NCBI GenBank assembly: GCA_947178095.1
Contig: CAMWWZ010000015.1
Span: 1-36,822 of the forward strand
Direction: 5' to 3'
DNA: 36,822 nucleotides
Source of the DNA: an uncultured Treponema sp.
GTDB taxonomy: Bacteria; Spirochaetota; Spirochaetia; Treponematales; Treponemataceae
Under the pieces are notes generated by a model, which ran no database searches, had not been told where the DNA came from, and was given only the letters and a program-made list of their open reading frames with translations. Position numbers and translations under genes: made by a program. Every line of letters starts with the position of its first letter. Within the stretch, counting starts at the first letter, position 1. Shown one piece after another: positions 22,888 to 30,104 of the stretch.

Positions 22888-23717
22888 CCACCGCCAGCCT
22901 AGTCCTGTACAAAACGCCGCGTTCCCAGATCGAATCGCTGCTTTCGAGCGTCCTGCCGTCATGCGCGGAAAAGCTCATCATCGTTGACAACTCGCCCGAC
23001 GACCGCTGGCGGGAGCTTGAGGGACGTTCGGAGAAAATCCGCTACATCCACAACGAGAACCTCGGCTACGGCGGCTCGCACAACCTTGCGATGCGCCTCG
23101 CGATCGAGATGAATGCCGACTACCACGTCGTGCTGAACCCCGACATCCGCTTCGAGCCGGGCGTGCTCGCGACGCTCGCGCGATACATGGACGGGAATCC
23201 CGGCGCGGTGTACGTCCTGCCGAAAGTCGTCTATCCAAACGGCGAGCCGCAGTATTTGTGCAAGCTGCTCCCCACGCCGTCCGACCTCATCTTCCGCCGC
23301 TTCGTCCCGTCCGTCGGCTTCCTGAAGAAATGGAAGGAGCGGAAGAACGCCCGCTACTGCCTCATGGATTCGGGGTACGACCGTGTGATGAACCCGCCGT
23401 GCCTTTCGGGGTGCTTCATGTTCATGCGGCTCTCCGCGATTTCGGAGCACGGCATCTTCTTTGACGACCGGTTTTTCATGTACTTCGAGGACTTCGACCT
23501 GATCCGCCGCCTGCATCGGGTGGGGAAGACCGTGTTCCTGCCCGACGCGGAGATCATCCACAACCACGCCGCCGAAAGCTACAAAAGCCGGAAGATGCTC
23601 GCGGCGCACATAAAATCCGCGATCCACTACTTCAACAAATGGGGCTGGCTTTTTGACCGGGAGCGAAAAGAGTGGAACAGGGAGATTTTAGAGTCAATTG
23701 CTTTTGGGGTGAAGTAG
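22884..23717 (+). CDS. GC-rich glycosyltransferase family 2 protein
   Basis: A 277-residue GT2 enzyme of the rhamnosyltransferase-like type: SLVLYKTPRSQIESLL, the NENLGYGGSHNLAM loop, VVLNPDIRF (the DxD region) and the later CLSGCFMFMRL and YFEDFDLIRRL motifs. It starts at ATG 22884, led by GAGGAGG. Its base composition is far from its neighbours: in one line (23041-23100) 38 of 60 bases are G or C, against 30 percent or so in the polymerase gene. It appears to be a late addition to the end of the island. Confidence 0.9.
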   Translation: MTTASLVLYKTPRSQIESLLSSVLPSCAEKLIIVDNSPDDRWRELEGRSEKIRYIHNENLGYGGSHNLAMRLAIEMNADYHVVLNPDIRFEPGVLATLARYMDGNPGAVYVLPKVVYPNGEPQYLCKLLPTPSDLIFRRFVPSVGFLKKWKERKNARYCLMDSGYDRVMNPPCLSGCFMFMRLSAISEHGIFFDDRFFMYFEDFDLIRRLHRVGKTVFLPDAEIIHNHAAESYKSRKMLAAHIKSAIHYFNKWGWLFDRERKEWNREILESIAFGVK

Positions 23718-23761
23718 CCGCGAATTCTGGGCAAACCTTTTGCTTGTGCCAAAACCCAGGA

Positions 23762-23809
23762 AAAATTCGCCGCATTCACAACGAGAATTTCGGCTACGCT
23801 GCCCCCTCA
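23762..23809 (+). pseudogene. Glycosyltransferase 2 fragment
   Basis: In the frame from 23762, KIRRIHNENFGYAAPS closely matches the KIRYIHNENLGYGGS segment encoded at about 23035-23079 of the complete glycosyltransferase just upstream, with several codon differences. It has no start and no other recognisable part, so it is a remnant of a second, similar gene or of a tandem duplication. Confidence 0.6.
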
Positions 23810-23835
23810 CAATTTATCCTTTACATAAATCCAAA

Positions 23836-23936
23836 TACAGTAAGGATAAATCGATTTATCCTTACTGTAACCTATGGTTATCCTTACTATAAATTGATTT
23901 ATGGTAAGGATAATTTTATTTATCCAAAGGATAAAT
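23836..23936. repeat. Cluster of ATTTATCC/GGATAAAT inverted repeats
   Basis: A perfect 34-bp palindrome with half TACAGTAAGGATAAATC lies at 23836-23869. Next, TTATCCTTAC (23878-23887) pairs with GTAAGGATAA (23904-23913). Then ATTTATCC and GGATAAAT make a 3-base-loop hairpin (23918-23936). Another TTTATCC lies shortly before, near 23813. The shared core is GTAAGGATAAAT. Confidence 0.85.
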
Positions 23937-23976
23937 CCTTGCGCACCGCAGAACGACAAAAAAGTCGTATATGTTG

Positions 23977-24002
23977 AAAAACCGATATATGCGGTTTTTT
24001 TT
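23977..24002 (+). terminator. Rho-independent terminator
   Basis: AAAAACCG (23977-23984), a 7-base loop and CGGTTTTT (23992-23999) followed by more T. It is a likely terminator of the glycan operon, 260 bases after its last gene. Confidence 0.7.
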
Positions 24003-24030
24003 ATGCCCGCCGCAGGAGTTTTAAATATGA

Positions 24031-24110
24031 TATATACATTAGCGGCTTAAAGTATATACATTACGCCGCTAATGTATATACTTTAAGGCCGTAACATATA
24101 TACCTTACGG
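24031..24110. repeat. Overlapping inverted repeats able to form alternative hairpins
   Basis: TATATACATTAGCGGC (24031-24046) pairs with 24065-24080 over 16 bp. TTAAAGTATATACATTA (24047-24063) pairs with 24070-24086 over 17 bp. Both use the same 24070-24080 stretch, so they are mutually exclusive. CCGTAA (24089-24094) and TTACGG (24105-24110) add a third hairpin. Confidence 0.75.
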
Positions 24111-24455
24111 AATTATCATATATATAATAATTCGGCACGCCGCCTGCGGGCGGAAACAGGCAACTAATAAACACTGCCAAAAATTTGCAGTTCATTTTGG
24201 GTGTACACTTTTCGCTTGTCGTTAATAAAACCGATTGACAAATTTTTATTAAACCTATAGGATTATCAGTATAAATTGTACTTGCTAGGAATGAGATGGA
24301 TGTTGTCTGCCGAAACCTTCTAGCCAAGTGGTGTGGCGACTGGTGATGGAGGGGGCAATTTTAATTCGATTTCTTTCAAAACTTAAAGTCACGAAACTTT
24401 GATTTGCCTTTTGAATTTTGCAAATAAAACAATTTAAGATTATAAGATTGAATCT

Positions 24456-25358
24456 ATGAAAAATTTGACTTTAGGATTTGCAATAATATTTTTTCTTTTT
24501 TCTTGCGGAAATTCCTCGCAAAAATCTTCATTACAAAATTCAAAATCGCAAAAAATTTTGGAAGAAAAAAAAGTCGCGCATTTTCCGACTTGGCAAGAGC
24601 GCACTTTGATTTTGCCAAATACTCCGGAAATTCCAATCGAGCAAAATCTTGTAAAAAACGACGTGCCGTTCGCAGGAATTGTGAGTCATCATCTTTTGGC
24701 GTACAAATTCATCGATGAATGGTTTTTCGAACTTTCCGAGCACAATCCAAAAATCAAAACTTTTATCGTCCTTTCACCTTCGCATTGGAATTTGTCGCGC
24801 GCGGATTTTTCTTTGACATCTGGCGCGTGGAATTGTGACGGAACTTTTCTCGAAACCGATAAAAAAATTCAAAAAGTTTTGCTCGAAAAACTTGACGGAA
24901 AAAACGAAGACGATGTTTTTTTGTATGAACACGGAGTCTCCGCCATCGCGCCTTTTATCGCAAAATATTTTCCGAAAAGCAAAATCGTCGCCATCGCCTA
25001 CGACGCGGAATCGCCCGTAAACACAAAAATTGCAAATCGCCTTTCCGTCGCACTCGAACAATTCGTCGCAAAAAAAGATTTTTTCATTTTAATTTCTTCG
25101 GATTTTTCGCATCATCACGATATCGAAAAAACAAAGCAAAATGACAATGTGTCAAGAAAATTTTTTGCCGACCCAAATCGCGCGACATGGCAATTCACGC
25201 TTTGCGATAATCCTGTTGCAATGTACGCGCTGACGCACGCAACAAAAGAAAATTTTCGCGCCGTAATTCAGCGAAATACAAATTCATTTGAAATTTCTCG
25301 GCAAGATGAAGACGACATCACGAGTTATTTCTTTTGCTATTTTGTAAAAAAGAAATAA
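24456..25358 (+). CDS. Memo-family (AmmeMemoRadiSam protein B-like) lipoprotein
   Basis: A 300-residue protein with a signal peptide and lipobox FLFSC (Cys17), then a Memo domain (about residues 55-295). Motifs are GIVSHHLLAYKF with the paired His, VLSPSHWN, the W-NCDGTF loop, EHGVSAIAPF, and ISSDFSHHHD with a final His/Asp-rich site. Memo folds resemble metal-dependent dioxygenases, and in bacteria they often sit with AMMECR1 and a radical SAM protein. Neither is here, and this copy is exported, so its substrate is unknown. Two copies of the 9-bp word lie in the gene. No strong ribosome-binding site precedes the ATG. Confidence 0.85.
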   Translation: MKNLTLGFAIIFFLFSCGNSSQKSSLQNSKSQKILEEKKVAHFPTWQERTLILPNTPEIPIEQNLVKNDVPFAGIVSHHLLAYKFIDEWFFELSEHNPKIKTFIVLSPSHWNLSRADFSLTSGAWNCDGTFLETDKKIQKVLLEKLDGKNEDDVFLYEHGVSAIAPFIAKYFPKSKIVAIAYDAESPVNTKIANRLSVALEQFVAKKDFFILISSDFSHHHDIEKTKQNDNVSRKFFADPNRATWQFTLCDNPVAMYALTHATKENFRAVIQRNTNSFEISRQDEDDITSYFFCYFVKKK

Positions 25359-25411
25359 TGAAAATTTTTTGAAATCAAGCCTCAAAAAATTATTTTTCTT
25401 CAAAACCTCGC

Positions 25412-25459
25412 TTGACTTTTTTTTGATTCCGCGATAATATGACATTAACATTTCATATT
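25412..25459 (+). promoter_or_regulatory. Candidate promoter with adjacent inverted repeat
   Basis: TTGACT (25412-25417) with GATAAT (25433-25438) 15 bases on, or an overlapping TAATAT at 17 bases. AATATGA (25436-25442) and TCATATT (25453-25459) form a 7-bp inverted repeat over the -10 and start site, a possible operator for the DUF2798 gene. Confidence 0.4.
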
Positions 25460-25545
25460 AAAAGCGACACATGTTTGCGCCGAAAATTCCGCGCTGTAAA
25501 TCTGATCACAGAATTTTAATATCAAAAAAATTAAGCGAGGAAAAA

Positions 25546-26124
25546 ATGCCTAGAAATCAGTTTCAGCGAATGGTGTTCGCATTCATCACGGTTTTGATTA
25601 CCGTCCATGCCTACGTTTTTTACAGCCTGTACGTTTTGAACGGCACGGCGTTCATTCAAGGCGCTAGCGCGCTTGGCGTGCGCACAAGCAGCGTAATCGA
25701 AGCAATAAATGTTCTCGGCGGCGTTCCAGTTTTCGGGCGGCCGCTTCCAATTTGGGCGATTGTCTTGATTGAATTCGCGCTCGCGTATTTGCTCGAATGC
25801 ACGGTGGGAAGTCCGCTTTCATTCAAATTGGCGTGCCGCAAATTCGATCCGCGCCAAACTCATCCCGTGATTTTCGAATCAGTCATCATAAACGCCACGG
25901 TCGGAATCATGTGTCCTGCGATGAGTTTTTTGGCGACATTTTTGTACTTCCCGTATGCTTGGGAAAATTTGACAATTTTCACATTTCTCGCGCATTGGGC
26001 AAAACTCGTCATCTTCAATTTTCCATTCGCATTTTTCACGCAAATGTTTTTCATTCAGCCTTTCGTCCGATTTTGCTTCCGCCGAATTTTTGCGAAAGAC
26101 ATTGCGATGCGCGAAAAAAATTGA
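25546..26124 (+). CDS. DUF2798-family membrane protein
   Basis: A 192-residue protein with four hydrophobic segments in two similar halves. The first starts NQFQRMVFAFITVLITVHAYVFY, the second HPVIFESVIINATVGIMCPAMSFLATFLYF and continues into FPFAFFTQMFFIQPFVRFCFRRIF. This matches the DUF2798 family as I recall it (small membrane proteins with a duplicated unit and an FxxQ-xF-x-P end). Function unknown. The ATG at 25546 is preferred because GAGGAAAAA precedes it. Confidence 0.75.
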   Translation: MPRNQFQRMVFAFITVLITVHAYVFYSLYVLNGTAFIQGASALGVRTSSVIEAINVLGGVPVFGRPLPIWAIVLIEFALAYLLECTVGSPLSFKLACRKFDPRQTHPVIFESVIINATVGIMCPAMSFLATFLYFPYAWENLTIFTFLAHWAKLVIFNFPFAFFTQMFFIQPFVRFCFRRIFAKDIAMREKN

Positions 26125-26150
26125 CGCACTAGTTTTAAACTGATGCGCTA
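26121..26150. terminator. Weak hairpin between convergent genes
   Basis: An imperfect inverted repeat around GTTTTAAAC with outer ACGCA/TGCGC complementarity lies between the stop of the DUF2798 gene and the stop of earP. A shared terminator is plausible but the stem has mismatches. Confidence 0.35.
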
Positions 26151-26153
26151 ATT

Positions 26154-27494
26154 TTAATTTTGCAAATTTTGAATGAACGCATTCAATTTTTCTGAAAAAT
26201 TTCCAAGAGCAAAAAGGCTTTCCGAAAATTTTTCAAAGCCGCGTTTCAAATTATGCGTTTGCGATAAAAATTCAAAACACGCGTTTTCCAATTTTTTTTC
26301 GCTAGAAATATCGCAAGCGTTTACATTGTACGAAAGCCAAAATTTTTCGATTATCGCAAATTCGCTTTCCAAAAAATGCGGACGCAATTTTTCCAAAAGC
26401 GCGCGAACTTTCACCAAATGATAATTTTCATCCTGCGTCGTTTTTTGCGGATACGCATTCCAAACAAACGGTTTTCCGCACAAGCAAGCTCGAGCAAGCG
26501 AATCTTCGCCGCGAACAAAAAGCGCGTCCATTTGCAAAAGCATTTCGTCCCAATTTTCTTGCGATAAAAAATCAAGTTCATTAAACTGAATTTGCGATAA
26601 ATCAAATTTTTGCGAATCGCAAAATTTGCGATAAGTTTCAAAAAAACTTTCTTTTCCAATTCCTTGCGCCAAAAATATTTGAATTTGCGATAAATTTTTA
26701 TCGCAAATTTTTTGAAACGCGCGAATTATCGGCGAAAAATTTTTTTGATAAGAAAAAATTAAAATTCTTTGCGATAAAGAGGCGCGAGCATGCGCAGAAA
26801 ATTCAGCAGGCGAAATGTTCCGTCTTGCGATATTTTTATCGCAAGCAAGATTTTCGCATTCTTCTTTTTCGGATTTTTTTTCAAAATGCGCGCACCAATT
26901 TGCGATAAAAGGCTCGTCCAAAATTAAGCCGCCAGTTTTCGCAGTAAATCCCGGCATGAAATTCACTTTTTTCACAAACGCGCTTCGCGTCGCGGATTTC
27001 AAGCAATGAAATTCTTCGGCGTAATCTTCGGCGGTCAAATAATCGATATTGATGATTTGAAAAATTTTTTCGGAGTTTGCGTCGGAGTCCATTGATTTTT
27101 TTTGAGAAAAACTTTCGCCGCTTTTTTTATCGCAAATTTTTTCTTGCGATTGCGACGCAAATAAAATTTCGTCAAGCCAATTTGGTCGTCCGCATTGAAA
27201 GCATTCTAAAATTACGCTCGGCAGATTTTTCAAAAATTCGGCTTTGCAAATTTCTTCCGCGTTTGAATCGAAAATTTTCATTCCGCAAAAATTTTGTTCG
27301 GCAGAATTCAATTTGATTTCTGGAGCGATTTTTTGGAACGAATTCAAATCGTTGACGACAAGACGGATTTTGTAATGCGGATTTATTTTGCGCAAATTTT
27401 TCGCAAGGCGATACACAAAGCCGATGTCGCCAAAATTGTCAACGACTTTGCACAAAATTGTAATGTCGGAATTTTTCTGCATAGTTTCGTTCAT
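26154..27494 (-). CDS. earP: EarP, EF-P arginine rhamnosyltransferase
   Basis: A 446-residue GT-B protein of the EarP (DUF2331) family, which attaches rhamnose from dTDP-rhamnose to an arginine of elongation factor P so that it can relieve ribosome stalling at polyproline. The N-terminal ILCKVVDNFGDIGFVYRLAKNL (DNFGDIG at about 19-25) and the C-terminal FVRGEDSLARACLCGKPFVWNAYPQ (about 326-350) are diagnostic. A middle insert with low-complexity acidic and Cys-Asp-Lys stretches is unusual. Eleven copies of the 9-bp word lie in this gene. The start overlaps the upstream gene's stop by four bases (ATGA). Confidence 0.92.
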   Translation of the reverse strand: MNETMQKNSDITILCKVVDNFGDIGFVYRLAKNLRKINPHYKIRLVVNDLNSFQKIAPEIKLNSAEQNFCGMKIFDSNAEEICKAEFLKNLPSVILECFQCGRPNWLDEILFASQSQEKICDKKSGESFSQKKSMDSDANSEKIFQIINIDYLTAEDYAEEFHCLKSATRSAFVKKVNFMPGFTAKTGGLILDEPFIANWCAHFEKKSEKEECENLACDKNIARRNISPAEFSAHARASLSQRILIFSYQKNFSPIIRAFQKICDKNLSQIQIFLAQGIGKESFFETYRKFCDSQKFDLSQIQFNELDFLSQENWDEMLLQMDALFVRGEDSLARACLCGKPFVWNAYPQKTTQDENYHLVKVRALLEKLRPHFLESEFAIIEKFWLSYNVNACDISSEKKLENACFEFLSQTHNLKRGFEKFSESLFALGNFSEKLNAFIQNLQN

Positions 27495-27952
27495 CGCAAA
27501 TTCAGCGCGGCGCGGATTTTTACGAGAATTTCAATCGCATTTTTTGAAAAGAAAAATTCACCGCAAACACGCCTGCTTTCTTGTAAAAATGAAAATTCGA
27601 TTTTTTCCTGCGAAAAAAATTGAAACCATTTTTTCGGACTTGCGATAAATTTCAAATCTTGCAAATTATTGAAACAAAAAATTTGTTCTTCGATTTCCGC
27701 ATCGTCGCCGTCAAAGTGAATCATCGACATCAATGCGAGCGAACGGCGAGGCGCGTAAAAATAAATGCTTTTTTTGCAAACGACGAGCATTCCCCAAATG
27801 CTTTTTCCGCCGTTCAAGGCGAGGCGCATTTTCGAAAGCGAATCATCACTCGCACGAAGCTCGCACATTTCGACGAATTCAACTTCGTCATTCACGCGAG
27901 CGGAAAAATCCTGAATAAATTTTTTTTGCGCTTCGAAATTTTTTTTGTCCAT
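27491..27952 (-). CDS. Hypothetical protein coupled to earP
   Basis: A 153-residue soluble protein without a signal peptide. The middle, SIWGMLVVCKKSIYFYAPRRSLALMSM, and the later IEFSFLQESRRVCGEFFF are beta-rich, loosely like a bacterial PH-type fold, but I do not recognise the family. Its stop overlaps the earP start (ATGA), so the two are translationally coupled. No clear ribosome-binding site is seen at its own ATG. It may be a helper of EarP or an unrelated co-transcribed gene. Confidence 0.75.
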   Translation of the reverse strand: MDKKNFEAQKKFIQDFSARVNDEVEFVEMCELRASDDSLSKMRLALNGGKSIWGMLVVCKKSIYFYAPRRSLALMSMIHFDGDDAEIEEQIFCFNNLQDLKFIASPKKWFQFFSQEKIEFSFLQESRRVCGEFFFSKNAIEILVKIRAALNLR

Positions 27953-27962
27953 TTTGGCTCGT

Positions 27963-27991
27963 CAAAAAAACGCGCCGAATTTCTTCGGCGC
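27963..27991 (-). terminator. Rho-independent terminator after the peptidyl-prolyl isomerase gene
   Basis: GCGCCGAA (27972-27979) and TTCGGCGC (27984-27991) form a perfect 8-bp stem with a TTTC loop on the plus strand; on the minus strand the stem is followed by a run of T (27963-27970). It separates the isomerase gene from the next minus-strand gene. Confidence 0.85.
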
Positions 27992-28058
27992 ATTTCAAAT
28001 TTAAAACTCGTCGGCACATTCGAAAAAATTGCCGAAAGCAAGTTTTTCGAGATGCCTT

Positions 28059-29123
28059 TTATTTTATTGATATAAGTTCTATATCAAATCCGATATAACT
28101 GTTCGCGGGAATTATGCCGGGATAGCCGCGCTCGCCATAATGCATGTCGGGCGGCAAAATTATTGTGCGTTTTTCGCCAAGTTTCATTTCCTGCACCATC
28201 GCGTCAAAGCCCGGAATCATTTGTCCCGCGCCCGTAGAAAATTCGAGCGGGCCGCGTCCTTCCGACTGATCGAACACGTCGCCATTGAGCAAAAATCCTT
28301 TGTAATGAACGGCGACATTTTTTCGCGCGCCACAAATTTCGCCATTGCCTTCTTTCGTAATTTTATAAAAAATTCCGTTTGAATCTTTTTCGCAACCCGG
28401 CCATTTTTTTTCAATGAGCTTGATTTGCGTTTCGTATTTTTTTTCTTTGGCGGCGCGAGCGGCTTCGTTCGCCTTTTTTGCGGCGGCATCAAAGTCCGCT
28501 TGAGTCGCTGTGAACGCTTGCGCATCCGTGCCCTGCCGAACAATCGTAACTTTTTCGATTACATCGTCTTGCTTCGTCGTGTCCACGATTTCTTGTCCGC
28601 TTACGACTTTCCCGAAAATCGTGTGATTTCCATTGAGCCAAGTGGTGGGCGCAATCGTGATGAAAAATTGGCTGCCGTTCGTGCCAGGGCCTGCGTTCGC
28701 CATCGCCAAAACGCCGGGTTTCGCGAACGTATATTTTTCTAAAATTTCATCGGCAAATCGATAGCCCGGCCCGCCACGCCCAGTTCCTTCCGGGTCGCCG
28801 CCTTGAATCATAAAATCCTGATCGTCGCCATTTGCCTTACTGATTACGCGGTGAAATTTAAGCCCGTCATAAAACGGCTTGCCTTTCGCCGCGTCGAGCG
28901 TGCCTTCCGCAAGTCCGACAAAATTCACGACGGTAAGCGGCGTGTCCTTGTAATACAATTCCAACGCGACTTCGCCTTTCGGCAATTTGAGCACGGCGAA
29001 AACGCCTTCCTTTCCATTCAACGCATCCATAGTTTTTTTCTCCATTAATTTTGATTTGTTTTGGGCGCATCCGCTTGCCAAAACAGCAAAAGCGAAAATC
29101 GCGCCAAAAATATTTCTTTTCAT
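28059..29123 (-). CDS. Dual-domain peptidyl-prolyl isomerase lipoprotein (cyclophilin plus FKBP)
   Basis: A 354-residue lipoprotein: signal peptide with lipobox LASGC (Cys19), a cyclophilin domain (about residues 40-205: [46 protein letters not shown]), a charged Ala/Lys/Glu-rich linker (about 210-245) and an FKBP domain (about 255-354: [53 protein letters not shown]). Both domains keep the usual active-site residues. It should assist folding of exported proteins. The start at 29123 has GGAG upstream; the codon 12 bases earlier is TTG. This order (cyclophilin first) has been reported for some bacteria including T. denticola, as I recall. Confidence 0.93.
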   Translation of the reverse strand: MKRNIFGAIFAFAVLASGCAQNKSKLMEKKTMDALNGKEGVFAVLKLPKGEVALELYYKDTPLTVVNFVGLAEGTLDAAKGKPFYDGLKFHRVISKANGDDQDFMIQGGDPEGTGRGGPGYRFADEILEKYTFAKPGVLAMANAGPGTNGSQFFITIAPTTWLNGNHTIFGKVVSGQEIVDTTKQDDVIEKVTIVRQGTDAQAFTATQADFDAAAKKANEAARAAKEKKYETQIKLIEKKWPGCEKDSNGIFYKITKEGNGEICGARKNVAVHYKGFLLNGDVFDQSEGRGPLEFSTGAGQMIPGFDAMVQEMKLGEKRTIILPPDMHYGERGYPGIIPANSYIGFDIELISIK

Positions 29124-29196
29124 TTCTTTCTCCAAAAAAATTGGTTTACCCCATACGGGTATAGGGTATCGCGCTTTTTGCTATGAATCCAAAATT

Positions 29197-30072
29197 TCAA
29201 AATTGATTTTTGAACCAATTGTAAACCGCCTCGAGCCGCGCTTCAAACGAATTGTTCAAGCGTTTTTTCAAGGCGGAAATCATTTTGAATTCCGCGTAGT
29301 TCCCGATATAAAACAAAAATTCATCGCCGCAATCAATAACGCAAACGCACATTTTCAAATCGCCAGGCTTCACAGCTTTGACAGGACCATAAGTCAGCGC
29401 GGAATAATTTTCCATAAGCATCAAAAATTCATTTTGATTTTGCTTGTAGGAAATTTTGTAGACGCTTTCGCCGAAAGTGTGGTCGTTCAAAAATGCGAAA
29501 ATTTCCAAGCCGTTCGCGTCACCTTCGTTCAAATCAGGCGCGGCGGAAAAATCTTTCGAATCGGGATTTTCCACACGAAACGCTTGCGAATAAAGTTCGT
29601 CCCAAGATTTTCGCGAACGCGAAAAATATTGCATTCCTTGCATTTTCGAAATCGAACGCATTATTTTCGAAACCGTGCTTGTGTCGAGCGCGGCGGCATT
29701 TTTGTTTTCGATTTCAGATTTCGGCAGGCGATAAAGTTTTTCTTCGGCAAAGCCCATTTTTTCCGGCGCGATTTTTCCAAAGACAAAATTTTTTATCGAA
29801 TCCGCAAATTCTGTATTTGGAATGAGATTCGTTTCAAAATCGTTTTCGGAAAAAATATGCGAAATCTCGTTGCTTTGCAAAAGCGATTTTTCGATTTGCG
29901 GCGAAAGAATTTTTTGCCGTTCCAAATTTTCGGCGAATAAATTTTTCGCAAAAACGAAAATCGTCAATGCGAAAAAAATTGCGCGCGGCAGATAAAATTG
30001 AAATTTCGTCTGCCTGTGAAAATTTAAATTTACGGCTTTTTTGCAAAATCGCATTTTCAAAAAAAACTTCAT
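29197..30072 (-). CDS. Secreted protein of unknown function
   Basis: A 291-residue protein with a long basic N-terminus (about 28 residues) and a hydrophobic segment PRAIFFALTIFVFAKNLFA before a probable cleavage after LFA. The mature part is mixed helix-strand, with no Cys cluster or catalytic motif that I recognise; TVSKIMRSISKMQGMQYFSRSR and the DEFLFYIGNYAEFKM stretch near the C-terminus are its most conserved-looking parts. The ATG at 30072 has AGGA upstream. It lies between jag and the isomerase gene on the same strand, 32 bases from jag, and may share the transcript. Confidence 0.78.
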   Translation of the reverse strand: MKFFLKMRFCKKAVNLNFHRQTKFQFYLPRAIFFALTIFVFAKNLFAENLERQKILSPQIEKSLLQSNEISHIFSENDFETNLIPNTEFADSIKNFVFGKIAPEKMGFAEEKLYRLPKSEIENKNAAALDTSTVSKIMRSISKMQGMQYFSRSRKSWDELYSQAFRVENPDSKDFSAAPDLNEGDANGLEIFAFLNDHTFGESVYKISYKQNQNEFLMLMENYSALTYGPVKAVKPGDLKMCVCVIDCGDEFLFYIGNYAEFKMISALKKRLNNSFEARLEAVYNWFKNQF

Positions 30073-30104
30073 CGAATTTCCTTGCAATTTACAAAATCGT
30101 TTTT

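Larger units (their letters stand above)
23718..24455. other. Gene-free, repeat-rich region after the glycan island
   Basis: About 740 bases with no convincing gene. It holds a glycosyltransferase remnant, a cluster of ATTTATCC/GGATAAAT inverted repeats, a terminator, an alternative-hairpin system and, at 24140-24153, a small GC-rich hairpin (CCGCC, TGCG loop, GGCGG). Nothing is recognised in 24155-24455. The density of inverted repeats suggests an old insertion or recombination site. Confidence 0.7.

Noticed and set aside
23813..23936. TTATCCTTA repeats as DnaA boxes and a second origin
   Set aside because: They match only part of TTATCCACA, are arranged as palindromes, and the replication genes are 10 kb away.
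23672..23977. A 101-residue protein starting in the end of the last glycosyltransferase
   Set aside because: It overlaps the real gene, contains the relic fragment and then runs through palindromes; no ribosome-binding site.
24061..24327. Open minus-strand frame of 88 codons in the repeat region
   Set aside because: It runs through the inverted repeats, has no ribosome-binding site and no recognisable protein pattern.
24290..24360. Possible tRNA or integrase attachment site
   Set aside because: No cloverleaf or anticodon arm can be drawn and no integrase gene is in the window.
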